Origin: VAZQ01 sp963725185
GTDB lineage: Bacteria; Pseudomonadota; Alphaproteobacteria; Rhizobiales; Xanthobacteraceae
NCBI GenBank assembly: GCA_963725185.1
Contig: CAVRXO010000006.1
Span: forward strand, 434,001 to 498,000
Direction: 5' to 3'
Length of the DNA stretch: 64,000 nt
Below the pieces are notes generated by a model that saw only the letters and a program-made list of their open reading frames with translations, searched no databases and was not told the DNA's origin. Made by a program: the position numbers and the translations under genes. Of the stretch, positions 18,802 through 29,009 are shown in pieces. The first letter of the stretch is position 1. The number at the start of each line of letters is the position of its first letter.

Positions 18802-20440
18802 AGCGGAAAATGTTCGGTATCGTGGCGAACGGGCTCACCGGTGGCCGCGCGGGCGCCGGCTTCTTCGGCACCTTTGGCTTGCTGTCGTCGGGCAGAGCAT
18901 CCGGGTCGAGCCGCTGATAGGCCGTAGCGGTGCCGGGGGCCGGCGGCTTGGCGGTCCGCGGTTGCGCCGCGCCGGCCGCTGCAGCCGCCGGATTTGCGGT
19001 CGCGGTTTCGGTTGCCGGCGGCGACGGCGATATGGGCTCGGCAGTTACGGTGGCAGCGCTTCCTCGCGGCCAGTTGAAATCATCGGCCCGCCCGGTCGGC
19101 GCCGCCATCGGCTCGCCCTTGGTGAGCACGCGGGTCGCCAAGGGATCCGCGGGAAGCGGGCGCGTGGCCGGGCGAGCGCCGCCCAAGAGTTCCTCCGCGG
19201 CGCTCCCGGTGGTCGAGACGGTCAGCGGGATGACGGGACCGACCAGGGGACGCGCGGACGGCCCGCCCGGCTTGGCACCCGGAGAACCCTGCTCGATGGT
19301 TGAGGGCAGCGCCACCGGAATGGCGCGATTGGCCACGTTGCGATCGATCTCGCGCTCCACGTAGTGGGCGAGCTTGCGGGCGCCGGCCTTGGTGAAATAG
19401 ATGCCGTCGGCGCTGCGCAAGCGGCGGGTCTGCCCCTCGAAATCCGGCCCTTGCGGAGAGTAGCGGCCCTGCTCATCGACGAAGCCGTCCCAGATGTCGA
19501 CATAGACGATGCCCGCCTTCTCGGCACGGCCCCGGTAGAGGTCGTTGAGGTAGGAGGCATCCGCGGTCGCCTTGGGACCGCGCTGCGCCGGCAAGCCGAC
19601 CCAGAAGACCGGCACGCCGCCGCTCTTGAGGGCGGCGATCGTCGCATCGATGCGCTTGATATAGGCCGCCTCCCACTGGTCGGTATGAAATTCGAACGGA
19701 CCGGTGGGACTGCTATTGCGGCCTTCCCCAGCGATGAGCGGGGTTTGATCCGGACTTTCCGCATCCGGCACCTCTTCGGTCGGCGCCGGTGCGGTTTCCG
19801 CCCCTTGGCCAGGCGCAGCTCCCGGCTTGCCGGTATTGGGCGCGCCGGAGCGAGGCGCCGGGGCGCGCTCGCGAATGGCCTGGTGGTCGTTGATTCCGAC
19901 CATCATCACGATGTATTTCGGCTTTTCGGCCGCGATGATCTCGCGCGCTGTCTGCGCCCAGTCCACGTCACGGCGGGGATCGTAGCGAATGAGGCCGGAG
20001 CCGGTGCGATGCTTGCGGATGACCGCAATGTCCGGATTCTCCGAGTAGGCGTCCTCGAGCCCGTAGGCGAGCCAGTCCGCCATCGCGTCGCCCATGACCA
20101 CGACGCTCGTGGTGGCCGGCACCTCGGCCTTGCGCTGCTGCGGCGCGGGGGCATGGGAATTGTCCGGCGGCGCGGCGGGGCGCGGAATTTCCTGCGGGCC
20201 AAAGAAGCCGCCAAACGGATTGTACTGCTGCTGGTACTGTTGCGGCTGTTGCTGGATCGGCGCCGGCGGCCGGCGTGGAGCACCGAACGGCGACCAGAAT
20301 TGCGCCTGGGCCGGCGACAGCAGCCCCATCGTCAGGCCGGCGGCCACAACCGTGACGGCCAGCAGGACGGCCGCGATGTCCCACCGCCGTGATTTGGCTC
20401 GAATGCCAAGGATCTGCACGCCCAAGTTCTGCACACCCAT
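18800..20440 (-). CDS. DUF459-family SGNH hydrolase-like envelope protein
   Basis: A 546-residue protein from ATG 20440 (MGVQNLGVQ); an ATG 14 codons upstream is also in frame. An N-terminal membrane segment (AAVLLAVTVVAAGLTMGLLS) is followed by a Gln/Pro-rich linker. The SGNH-like domain has VVVMGDAMADWLA in place of the GDS block, VMMVGINDH, and a C-terminal DGIYFTKAGARKLAHYV block carrying the Asp/His. The nucleophile position reads GDAM rather than GDSM, so catalysis is doubtful. The last about 170 residues are Pro/Ala-rich. Probably a periplasmic cell-wall or glycan-related protein. Confidence 0.8.
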   Translation of the reverse strand: MGVQNLGVQILGIRAKSRRWDIAAVLLAVTVVAAGLTMGLLSPAQAQFWSPFGAPRRPPAPIQQQPQQYQQQYNPFGGFFGPQEIPRPAAPPDNSHAPAPQQRKAEVPATTSVVVMGDAMADWLAYGLEDAYSENPDIAVIRKHRTGSGLIRYDPRRDVDWAQTAREIIAAEKPKYIVMMVGINDHQAIRERAPAPRSGAPNTGKPGAAPGQGAETAPAPTEEVPDAESPDQTPLIAGEGRNSSPTGPFEFHTDQWEAAYIKRIDATIAALKSGGVPVFWVGLPAQRGPKATADASYLNDLYRGRAEKAGIVYVDIWDGFVDEQGRYSPQGPDFEGQTRRLRSADGIYFTKAGARKLAHYVEREIDRNVANRAIPVALPSTIEQGSPGAKPGGPSARPLVGPVIPLTVSTTGSAAEELLGGARPATRPLPADPLATRVLTKGEPMAAPTGRADDFNWPRGSAATVTAEPISPSPPATETATANPAAAAAGAAQPRTAKPPAPGTATAYQRLDPDALPDDSKPKVPKKPAPARPPVSPFATIPNIFR

Positions 20441-20584
20441 GATCGGCCGTCGATTGCTGTTGAGGCTCGCGGCACAACGCAACTGTCACCGCGCAGCCAC
20501 CCCGCAATAGTACGACAAAAATGTCAACTTGAAGATGACCCCAAGGTAACCGGGACGGCGCCCGATGGCCCAAAACGGAACCGC

Positions 20585-21956
20585 TTAGGGGCCGCGCAGC
20601 CGCTCCAGGACCGCCGCCGACGCAAACCCATCGGGAACCAGGCCGCTCCGGGCCTGAAACTGGCGCAAGGCGGCGCGGGTGCGGCCTCCAAGCTGACCGT
20701 CGGGGGTGCCGACATCGAAGCCATGGTTTGCCAATTGCTGCTGCAATTCAAGCCGTTCGTCACGCGTCAGCACGCGCTCGTAGCGCGGCCACGCCTGCAC
20801 GAACGGCTCGCCGCCGCGCAGCCGGTCGGCAAGATAACCGATTGCCAGCGCATAGGCCTCGGACGGGTTGTATTTCATGATCACGCGGAAGTTCTGCAGC
20901 GCCAGGAAGCCCGGCCCCTGTGCGCCCGCGGGCACCAGCAGATAGGCGCGATCGTCCAGGCGCGGGAACGCCTTGCCGCCGGGGCGGCTGATACCGGCGC
21001 GCATCCATTCCTGCATGGTCATGAGCCGCGCGCGATCGGCCAGCATGAAGTTGAAGCGCTCCGGCACCACCACCTCGTAGCCCCAGGTCTGGCCGGTCGC
21101 CCAGCCGTCCTTCTTCAGATTGTTGGCGGTGGAGGCGATCAGATCCGGGATCGAATCGACCACGTCGCGGCGGCCGTCACCGTCGAAGTCCACGGCGTAT
21201 TTCTTGAAGCTCGTGGGCATGAATTGGGTGGGCCCGAAAGCGCCTGCCCAGGAACCCTGAAGATGCGCCGGATCGACGTCGCCATGGGCGATGATCTCGA
21301 GCGCGGACAGGAATTCCTCGCGGAAATAGTCCTGTCGGCGGCCGACACAGGCAAGCGTCGCGGTCGAGCGCACGACCGAGCGCTGGCCGATCTGGGTGCC
21401 ATAATTCGAACTCCACCCCCCAGATGGCGGTGATGATGTGCCGATCGACCCCATAGGCTTTCTCGACCGCATCGAAAATCGCCCGATGGCGCGCCAGGAT
21501 GGCGCGGCCATTCTGGATGCGATCATCGCTCACCAGAAGATCCAGATAGTCCCAGATTGCCTTGGTGAATTCCGGCTGCGCATCAAGCAGGTCCATGATC
21601 CGCAGGTCGGGCGTCAGGGCGGCGGTTTGCTCATCGAACACGGTCCGCGGCACCCCGCGGCGCGCCGCCTCTGGCCATAGCCCTTCCAGGCAGGCATGGA
21701 AGTTGCCCGCCGCCTCCCGAATGGCGTCGGCGGTCATCAGCGGATGTCCGGAGGAGCCGGATTCGCCGCTCCATTCCGAACTGCCGGGCGGCACCGGCGG
21801 CAGCGGAGCCGCCGGGGTGACCGAACCGGTGGTCAGGCCCGGTATCTTGAACGGAAACCAGCTCCCGTCGGCCTGCGCCAGCACTTGCCCAGCCAGCGCA
21901 AAGCTGATGGTGGCTGCCGCGCCCAGCAGACTTATGGACCGCACCAATCTCCTCAT
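20585..21956 (-). CDS. MltB-type lytic murein transglycosylase, broken by a one-base insertion
   Basis: The N-terminal part from ATG 21956 (MRRLVRSISLLGAAATISFA, signal peptide) runs to AIWGVE. The family sequence then resumes in another frame as NYGTQIGQRSVVRSTATLACVGRR. Removing one T in GAGTTCGAATTAT (coding strand, about 21409) restores the family reading AIWGVESNYGT, in which the Glu of WGVE is the catalytic acid. The repaired protein has 456 residues: SLT_3/MltB domain with AGAFGPTQFMPTSF, then a C-terminal PG_binding_1 domain (LANHGFDVGTPDGQLGGRTR). It would cleave peptidoglycan glycan strands in the periplasm. Confidence 0.87.
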
Positions 21957-22201
21957 GTCCCCTGCCTTCGGAGGTATTTCGAGCCACCGGAATGCCGGTT
22001 TGCAGCGGAAGACGCAACCAGTTCGGGAATGGCGCCCGCCGGACTTGATCGATCCCCGCCCAAGGGTCGCAAGTGCCACCGATTGCGCCTCGCCCTCCGA
22101 TAGGGATTATATATGGTCGCGAGGCCCTTAATGGATTTTAAAGGCCGTATCCTGCCCTTGGGCCCCGCCCCCGAGTTCCACGGTTTACCCGCATCGAGAT
22201 C

Positions 22202-23092
22202 ATGAAACCGATCCGCAAAGCCATCTTCCCGGTTGCCGGACTCGGCACCCGCTTCCTGCCCGCCACCAAGGCCATGCCCAAGGAGATGCTGCCGGTCGTC
22301 GACCGGCCGCTGATCCAGCATGTCGTCGATGAGGCGAGGCAAGCGGGTATCGAGCATTTCATCTTCGTCACCGGCCGCAACAAGAGCGTCATCGAGGACC
22401 ATTTCGATCGTCAGTTCGAGCTGGAGATGACGCTGCGCGACCGCCAAAAGCACGACGAGCTCAAGGCGCTGGCGCAAGACCTGCCGGCGCCCGGCACCAC
22501 CAGCTTCACGCGCCAACAGGAGCCGCTGGGGCTGGGACACGCAGTGTGGTGCGCGCGCGAACTGGTCGGCGACGAGCCGTTCGCGCTCCTGTTGCCCGAT
22601 GTGCTGGTGCAGCATCCGCGCGGTTGCCTCGCCCAGATGATCGATGCCGCGCAGGCGATCGGCGAGGACGCCAACCTGATCGCCGTCGAGGAAACGCCGG
22701 CCGAGCGCATCCACATGTACGGCGTGGTCGGCGTGGGCGAGCCTCAAGGCAAGCTGTTCTCGATCACCCGGATGGTGGAAAAGCCGTCGCGCGATGAGGC
22801 GCCCTCGAACCTCACCATTACGGGACGCTATGTGCTGCAACCCGAGATCTTCGGCCTCTTGGCGGCGCAGAAACGCGGCGCCGGCGGGGAAATCCAGCTC
22901 ACCGACGCCATGATCGAGCTGGCCTCGCGGCAGGCGTTCTACGGCCTGAAATTCGAGGGCTCCAGCTTCGATTGCGGCTCCAAGGTCGGCTTCCTGGCCG
23001 CCAATGTGGCCTATGCGCTCGCCCGCGCCGACCTAGCGGGCGCCGTGCGCACCGAGCTCATCCGGATCCTGGACGGCAATCGCTCGATTTGA
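22202..23092 (+). CDS. galU: UTP--glucose-1-phosphate uridylyltransferase
   Basis: A 296-residue nucleotidyltransferase. It has the GalU signature FPVAGLGTRFLPATKAMPKE at residues 9-28 with the activating lysine, then VDRPLIQHVVDEA, the TGRNKSVIEDHFD block and EKPSRDEAPSNL. It makes UDP-glucose for exopolysaccharide, LPS core and osmoregulated glucans. It stands directly upstream of the O-antigen-ligase-like gene, consistent with shared envelope function. Length and motif order are normal. Confidence 0.95.
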   Translation: MKPIRKAIFPVAGLGTRFLPATKAMPKEMLPVVDRPLIQHVVDEARQAGIEHFIFVTGRNKSVIEDHFDRQFELEMTLRDRQKHDELKALAQDLPAPGTTSFTRQQEPLGLGHAVWCARELVGDEPFALLLPDVLVQHPRGCLAQMIDAAQAIGEDANLIAVEETPAERIHMYGVVGVGEPQGKLFSITRMVEKPSRDEAPSNLTITGRYVLQPEIFGLLAAQKRGAGGEIQLTDAMIELASRQAFYGLKFEGSSFDCGSKVGFLAANVAYALARADLAGAVRTELIRILDGNRSI

Positions 23093-23289
23093 GCGATCAA
23101 TTCGCGCATCCTGACATTGTCAATCCGGCCTGCATGACGCTTCGGCGGCAACCAAGCAGGCCTGTCCAGGCAGGCCTGTTTACGCCAAGGATGCCGTCAC
23201 GTATGGAAACGCCCGGGCGCGCGGCGTTGTGCCTGCCCGGCATGCGGCAGGCGACCGGGATCTGGCATATGCCTGAGCGGGCGGCATCA

Positions 23290-24564
23290 ATGGCGGTGTC
23301 CCAATACTTCGATCGCGGACGTCTGGCCCGCATCGCCGACGGCCTGGTGGTGGCGGTGGCGGTATCGCTGCCGTGGTCCACGTCGGCCACCGGCATCCTG
23401 ATCGCGCTCTGGCTGTTGGCTTTCATTCCCACCACCGATACGGCAACGCTGCGGCGAGAAGCGCTGACCTGGGCGGGCGGGCTGCCGGTGCTGCTCTGGC
23501 TGCTGGCGGCCGTCGGGATGCTATGGACCGACGCTTCGCTGAGCGAACGGCTGGGCGGCTTGTCGGGGTTCCACCGGCTGCTGGTCATTCCGATGCTGCT
23601 AGCCCAGTTCCGTCGATCCGAAAGCGGCAATTCCGTCCTCGTCGGCTTTCTTGGCTCGGCCGTTCTGCTGCTCCTGGTCTCGGGAATCCATGCGGCTGTC
23701 TTCTTCGATGCCCCCCCGACCGGGCACTTTTTTCCAGGGGTTCCGGTCAAGGATTACATCGAGCAAAGCATCATCTTCGCGATCTGCATGTTCGCCCTGC
23801 TCGGCGTCGCGGTTGAAGCTTGGCGCGCGGGCCGGCATCGGTGGGCGCTGGGGCTGGTGTTGCTCGCGCTCATTTTCCTGGCCGACATCGCCTATATCGC
23901 GACCGGACGGACCGCCCTCGTCGTCATCCCGGTCCTGGCGGTTCTGTTCGGTTTCCGGCAAGTCGGCTGGAAAGGGCTCGTCGCCGCCGGCGTGGCCACC
24001 GCCGCGGTTGCCGTCGTCCTGTGGGCGTCCTCGCCCTATTTGCGCGCACGCGTGGAGCGGGCTTACGAAGACGTGCTGGCCTACGAGGCGAACGATGTGG
24101 CGACCTCCAACGGCCTGCGGCTGGAGTTCTGGCGGAAATCGCTCGGCTTCCTGGTGCAGGCACCGGTCTTCGGTCACGGCACCGGCTCGATCAACAGCGA
24201 GTTTCGAAGCGCGCCGATCGGACCGGAGAATGGGATGAGGATCTACTCGGAGAATCCGCACCAGCAGGTCCTCGCGGTGGCAATCCAGCTCGGGCTGGTC
24301 GGAGTAGGCCTGCTGATCGCGATGTGGGTGGCGCATGCGGCGCTGTTCAGCGGCCCGGGCCTGCTGCCGTGGATCGGGCTCGTCGTCGTGATGCAGAACG
24401 TGGTGGCCTCGCAATTCAACTCGCATTTGTTCGATTTCACTCTTGGCTGGCTTTACGTCTTCGGCGTCGGAGTGATCGGCGGCATGGTGCTGCGCGCGCA
24501 GCCTGCGCCGGCCACCGCGACACGAACGCCCGCCACGGCGATGCCCGCTCCTCGACAAGGGTGA
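23290..24564 (+). CDS. O-antigen ligase / Wzy polymerase-like membrane protein
   Basis: A 424-residue polytopic membrane protein from ATG 23290 (MAVSQYFDRGRLARI). The frame is open upstream but that part is the out-of-frame tail of galU. About ten helices are present, with a large periplasmic region containing NGLRLEFWRKSLGFL and FGHGTGSINSEF, then SENPHQQVLAVAIQLG. This layout and the H-N-Q pattern (NPHQ) fit the PF04932 ligase/polymerase family, which joins or polymerises lipid-linked glycans. The exact polymer is unknown. Confidence 0.83.
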   Translation: MAVSQYFDRGRLARIADGLVVAVAVSLPWSTSATGILIALWLLAFIPTTDTATLRREALTWAGGLPVLLWLLAAVGMLWTDASLSERLGGLSGFHRLLVIPMLLAQFRRSESGNSVLVGFLGSAVLLLLVSGIHAAVFFDAPPTGHFFPGVPVKDYIEQSIIFAICMFALLGVAVEAWRAGRHRWALGLVLLALIFLADIAYIATGRTALVVIPVLAVLFGFRQVGWKGLVAAGVATAAVAVVLWASSPYLRARVERAYEDVLAYEANDVATSNGLRLEFWRKSLGFLVQAPVFGHGTGSINSEFRSAPIGPENGMRIYSENPHQQVLAVAIQLGLVGVGLLIAMWVAHAALFSGPGLLPWIGLVVVMQNVVASQFNSHLFDFTLGWLYVFGVGVIGGMVLRAQPAPATATRTPATAMPAPRQG

Positions 24565-26443
24565 TCAGCGCTGCAGCCGCACGCCCAGCAGCGCCACATA
24601 GGCCTGGTAGTTGTTTGTGGGCATGTTGGAGGTCAGCCATTCCCGGCGCAATTCGCCTTTGAGCTGCATTTCCCGGCTCATCTTGTAGGTGAGCGCCAGC
24701 GCGCCCGCATAGCGGTCGTCCTGGCGCGGCTGGCCGACATAGGTGTCGCGGTCGCCGGTAAACTTCAGACTCTGCATCGAGCCAGGTGCGGAAGGCGTGA
24801 TCGACCTCGATACCGACCTCGTGGGTGAACACGCCCGCGACTCCGACCAGGGTGGATTTATCGACGCTCGTCGCCGCGGTGAGCTTGACCGTGGTGAGGG
24901 CGCTCGCCAGCCAGATGAGCGAGCCATCCAGGGTGGGGCCCTTGATCTCGGGCAGCGTCGGGTCGGCGTAATTGCGTTCCAGATAGCCGAACGCCAGTTG
25001 ACCGGTCAGGATGCGCGAGAACTCGAAGGTCGTCCCGATCTTGACGGCGCGGCCCTGCGAATCGCGCTCGATCCCGAAGCGGTCGGCCGCAAGATCGTGC
25101 TGGCGACGATCGGCATCGATCTCGACGAACGGCTTCACCGCCGGCGACAATTCGTAGCCGGCGCGCAGTTGCGTGCTGTATTGATCGAAGTTGCGGTCGT
25201 CATTGCTGGCGCTGGTGCCGTCGGTGAAGACCGAGTCCTGGTAGGTGGTGCGATCGATCCCGCCTTTGAGCTCCACGTCCAATCGATTGAAGCGCTGCCC
25301 GAGCCCGATGCTGCCGCCGACATCGGTCGAGACCGGCAATCGGGCGAGGCCGGCCTGGATGTTCGGGCTGCCCGGATTGTCGGTGGCGACCAGGAGGCGG
25401 CTTTCGAGATCGATGCGGGTGCGGCTGGTGACATCGATGCGGCCGTCGATCTTGCCGTCGAAGGCGGGGCGGTCTTGAGCGGCGGCCGCTCCGTAGGCCG
25501 TATAGCTGCCGCGCAGGTCGGCGGTGAGCTCGTGGCGCGACCAGTTCGAGTTGACCTGCAGCTCTGGCGCCACGATGCCCAAGTTCGAGGCCCCGCCGCC
25601 GCCATTGGTGCGCGCCGGGTTGGTATCGTAGCCGCCGGACAATTCGATTGCCGGGCGGAGCAGGAACGAGCCGGCCGCGATGCCGGTCGGACCGAACGGG
25701 TTGTCATCCACCACCGGCCTGCGCACGAGTGTCTTCGGCACGGCGAGCGCCGGATCGGGCGCCGGCGAGCCGAGGCCGGGCGCAGCCGCAAGAGCCGCCG
25801 CGGCGGGATCGGTGCCGGCGGTCGCATCGGCGGCCGCGGCGCCGCGCCTTGTCTGGTTCTGGTTCTGCTGCAAGCGGGCATCGCCGATCGCGCTGCCGGA
25901 CGGCACCGGCGTCAAGGCCACCGCCGCGGCCGCCTGCCCCGGCTTGGCTGGAGATTTAGGAGCGGTCGCGCCCTGGGCGGCGGCATCAAGCCCCGGCGGC
26001 TGGCTCGCGCCGGGTGTTCCGATCTTGGGCGCGGCCGGCCGGGTGTTGCTCGAATTGAAGCCGGTCGTGCCGCTGCCGATCGAGGGCCGGTAGTCGAAAT
26101 CCGGCAGCTGCCCGACCGGAGCGGTCGTATCGTCGGGCGGTTGCGGCTTTGCCTTGCGAAACACCGGCGGGTTCTGCGGATTGCCGTCGAGTGAGGGCGA
26201 CAGCAAGGGAAAAACGGTCGTGGTATCGCCCTGGATCGCGCCCTGGGCCGCAATCTGGGCCGCGCTCTGGGGCAATGCGGGCGCCGCCATGAGGGCGACC
26301 GCCACCGTCACCACACCGGCGGCGAGCCCGATCGAGGCAGGTGTTTGACGGCGGCGCGGCACCTCAAGACCCCTAGCTCCCACCGGCGCACCGGGGGCGC
26401 TCGCGCTGGCCGGATCCGCCCCAGAATTCTGTTGTTCGATCAA
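24565..26443 (-). CDS. Outer-membrane beta-barrel protein, frameshifted near its C-terminus
   Basis: An outer-membrane protein with a Pro/Ala/Gln-rich periplasmic region of about 230 residues and a C-terminal barrel of the OMBB (BBP2-like) type. Alternating strands include IELSGGYDTNPARTNGG, LDVELKGGIDRTTYQDSVF and VKIGTTFEFSRILTGQLAFGYLERNY. At about 24770 the frame changes: FRTWLDA continues as SLKFTGDRDTYVGQP in the next frame once one extra base is dropped, and ends GVRLQR, a plausible last strand. A hydrophobic export segment (LAAGVVTVAVALMAAPALP) lies about 35 residues from the proposed TTG start at 26443; the start is uncertain. Neighbouring galU, ligase and kpsF genes suggest a role in glycan export. 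Confidence 0.75.
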
Positions 26444-26673
26444 CGTGTTGATCTGATATCGCGCGCGCCCCGCCCCGCCGACAGGCCCGGCGGCGGTCAC
26501 GGAAAGCCTGGTTAATGGAGATAAAACGGATATGGTTAACGGGACGTTGCCGGGTGCAATCGCCTGCCGCCCCATTCCGTGCTATCGCAACCGCCCGGGG
26601 ATCGGGGCCGGCGCCGCCATCGCGGCCGGCCCGGTCACCTTGTCCAACACCTTATCCAAGTCGTCGAGCCAAA

Positions 26674-27687
26674 ATGCCGAAGCCGAAAGCGTCGAAAGAC
26701 CTCAAGCAGACGGTCGCCCAGGCCGACACGCTGATCAGCTCGGCCTTGCGCACCCTGGAGGCCGAGGCCGGCGGCATCAGCGCATTGGCGGCCGCCATCC
26801 ACGATGGGCTCGGGCAGGCCTTCATCGCCGCCGTCGAGCTGATGCGGCAGGCGCGCGGCCGGGTGATCGTCACCGGCATGGGCAAATCCGGCCATGTCGG
26901 CCGCAAGATCGCCGCCACCTTGGCCTCGACCGGCACGCCCGCCTTTTTCGTGCATCCGAGTGAAGCGAGCCACGGCGATCTCGGCATGATCGCGGCCGAC
27001 GATCTCATCATGGCGCTGTCCTGGTCGGGGGAGACCGCCGAGCTCAAGGACCTGACCGATTATTCGCGCCGCTTCCGCATCGGGCTCATCGCCATCACGG
27101 CGTTTGCCGATTCGACGCTTGGCCAGGCCGCCGACGTGGTGCTGGCGCTGCCGCAGGCGCGCGAGGCCTGCCCGCACAATCTGGCGCCCACCACCTCCAC
27201 GCTGATGCAGCACGCGCTCGGCGATGCGCTGGCGATCGCGCTCTTGGAGAGCCGCGGCTTCACGGCGCTCGATTTCCGCGTCTTCCATCCCGGCGGGCGA
27301 CTCGGCGCCATGCTCAAGTTCGTCGGCAATGTCATGCATACCGGCGCAGCCATTCCGCTCGCCACGGTCGGCACGCGGATGTCCGAGGCGGTGGTGGAGA
27401 TGTCGGCCAAAGGCTTCGGCTGCGTCGGCATCGCGGACGCCGACGGCCGGCTGGTCGGGATCGTCACCGACGGCGACTTGCGGCGGCACATGCGTCCGGA
27501 CCTGCTCGATGCGCGGGTCGAGACCGTGATGACCCGCAACCCGAAAACCGTGCGGCCCGATCAGCTCGCCAGCGAAGCGCTCGAGATCATCAACTCGTCC
27601 AAGATCACCGCGCTGATCGTGGCGGAAGCCGGCAAGCCGGTCGGGGTCGTGCATTTCCACGACCTGCTGCGCGCCGGGGTGGCATGA
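26674..27687 (+). CDS. kdsD: Arabinose-5-phosphate isomerase (KpsF/KdsD)
   Basis: A 337-residue sugar-phosphate isomerase. An N-terminal SIS domain (VIVTGMGKSGHVGRKIAATL, HPSEASHGDLGM, LSWSGETAEL) is followed by two CBS domains (VGIADADGRLVGIVTDGDLR and ALIVAEAGKPVGVVHFHDLL). It converts ribulose-5-phosphate to arabinose-5-phosphate, the first step to KDO. ATG 26674 starts the family sequence; an earlier in-frame ATG at 26515 adds 53 residues without family character. Confidence 0.94.
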   Translation: MPKPKASKDLKQTVAQADTLISSALRTLEAEAGGISALAAAIHDGLGQAFIAAVELMRQARGRVIVTGMGKSGHVGRKIAATLASTGTPAFFVHPSEASHGDLGMIAADDLIMALSWSGETAELKDLTDYSRRFRIGLIAITAFADSTLGQAADVVLALPQAREACPHNLAPTTSTLMQHALGDALAIALLESRGFTALDFRVFHPGGRLGAMLKFVGNVMHTGAAIPLATVGTRMSEAVVEMSAKGFGCVGIADADGRLVGIVTDGDLRRHMRPDLLDARVETVMTRNPKTVRPDQLASEALEIINSSKITALIVAEAGKPVGVVHFHDLLRAGVA

Positions 27688-27697
27688 CCAGCGGTCC

Positions 27698-27790
27698 GTA
27701 GGGCGCAATCGCTTTATTGCGCCGTCAGCGGTTCAAGCAGCGCAAATCCGCCGGCATGGCAGGCGGCGCGATAAAGCGATTGCGCCCTAC
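27698..27790. repeat. 26-bp inverted repeat between convergent kdsD and hemH
   Basis: The arm at 27698-27723 (GTAGGGCGCAATCGCTTTAT then TGCGCC) is matched by its complement at 27765-27790 with one mismatch, separated by 41 bp. The right arm overlaps the hemH stop. It can fold on either transcript, so it may terminate both genes, and it resembles mobile intergenic palindromes of Bradyrhizobium-type genomes. Confidence 0.8.
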
Positions 27791-28833
27791 GCCCAGCCCT
27801 TGAGCTCGCGCAGCGCCAGCTGCCGGATCACCTGCATGCCGGGGGCGCTGTCGTTGAGGCAGGGGATGGCGGCAAACTTCTCACCGCCGTTATGCTTGAA
27901 GATCTCCGCGTTCTCGAACGCGATCTCCTCCAATGTCTCCAGGCAATCGGCGGAAAATCCCGGCGTGATCACCGCCATCCGCTTCACGCCCTTGCGGGCG
28001 AGCTCTTCGACCGTGGTGACGGTGGCGGGCTCGAGCCATTTGCCCAGCCCGAAACGCGACTGGAAGGTCAGCACCAGCTTGCTGTCGTCGAGCTTGATCG
28101 CATCGCGCAGCAACCGCATGGTCTCGACGCATTGGTCATAGTAGGGATCGCCGTTGTCCACGAAGGACTGCGGGATGCCGTGGAACGAGGCCAGGATCAC
28201 CTCGGGCTCGAAATCGAGCTTTGCGAGCTCAGCCTTGGTCGAGGAAGCCAGCGCCTCGATATAGACCGGCTCATCGTAGTAGGGCGCCGCGATCCGCACC
28301 GCCGGCTGCGCCCGCATGCGGGTGAGCGCGCGGAACACTTCATCGCCGACGGTGGCGGTGGTCGCCGCGCAATATTGCGGATAGAGCGGAATGACCAGGA
28401 TGCGCGCGCAGCCTTGCGCCGTCAGGGCCGCGAGCCGGTCGGCGATCGCGGGCTGCCCGTAGCGCATCGCCCAGTCCACCACGATGTGGGGACCGATCGG
28501 CTGCAGCGCCGCGGCCAGCATCTGCGCCTGCGAGCGAGTGATGGTCTTGAGCGGCGATTCGTTTTTCTGCGTGTTCCAGATCTTCTGGTAGTCGGGGGCT
28601 TTGCGCCGTGGCCGCACCGGCAGGATGATGCCGTTGAGCACCAGCTTCCAGACGATGCCCTGGTTCTCGATCACCCGCGGATCCGACAGGAACTCCCGCA
28701 AGTAGCGCCGCACCGAGGCAGCGTCGTAGCCCTCAGGCGTGCCGAGATTGACCAGCAGCACGCCGATCTTGCGGGCCGGCGCCACCGGCTGGACGGGCGT
28801 TGCGGTGGGGGCAACGGGAGAGGCTTCGCTCAT
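27787..28833 (-). CDS. hemH: Ferrochelatase
   Basis: A 348-residue protein of typical bacterial ferrochelatase length. Family blocks are GVLLVNLGTPEGYDAASVRR at the N-terminus, YPQYCAATTATV, the active-site histidine in LASFHGIPQ, and GFSADCLETLEEI with the conserved glutamates. It inserts ferrous iron into protoporphyrin IX, the last step of heme synthesis. ATG 28833 (MSEASPVAPT) is chosen; an in-frame ATG 20 codons upstream lies in the palindrome-rich flank. Confidence 0.95.
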   Translation of the reverse strand: MSEASPVAPTATPVQPVAPARKIGVLLVNLGTPEGYDAASVRRYLREFLSDPRVIENQGIVWKLVLNGIILPVRPRRKAPDYQKIWNTQKNESPLKTITRSQAQMLAAALQPIGPHIVVDWAMRYGQPAIADRLAALTAQGCARILVIPLYPQYCAATTATVGDEVFRALTRMRAQPAVRIAAPYYDEPVYIEALASSTKAELAKLDFEPEVILASFHGIPQSFVDNGDPYYDQCVETMRLLRDAIKLDDSKLVLTFQSRFGLGKWLEPATVTTVEELARKGVKRMAVITPGFSADCLETLEEIAFENAEIFKHNGGEKFAAIPCLNDSAPGMQVIRQLALRELKGWA

Positions 28834-28869
28834 AGCAGGTCCCTGCGCGATCGGATGGTGGCACGTTTG

Positions 28870-29004
28870 TAGCCCGCATGGAGCGAAGCGCAATGCGGGA
28901 ACGGCGGTCCCGGATTACGCATAGCCCGTTGAAGAGCATCAGGGCGTTTACGCCCGTCTTCGCGGGCTATGGCGTAAACGCCCTGAAGCGCTCCATCCGG
29001 GCTA
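28870..29004. repeat. Composite nested palindromic element
   Basis: Outer arms TAGCCCGCATGGAGCG (28870-28885) and its complement (28989-29004) differ at one base. An inner perfect 15-bp dyad CAGGGCGTTTACGCC (28940-28954) pairs with 28971-28985. A third short stem CCCGCAT/ATGCGGG lies inside the left arm. The element fills the gap between hemH and the end of the oxidoreductase gene, and resembles TAGCCCGGATGAGCG-type intergenic repeats of Bradyrhizobium relatives. Confidence 0.8.
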
Positions 29005-29009
29005 CAGGG

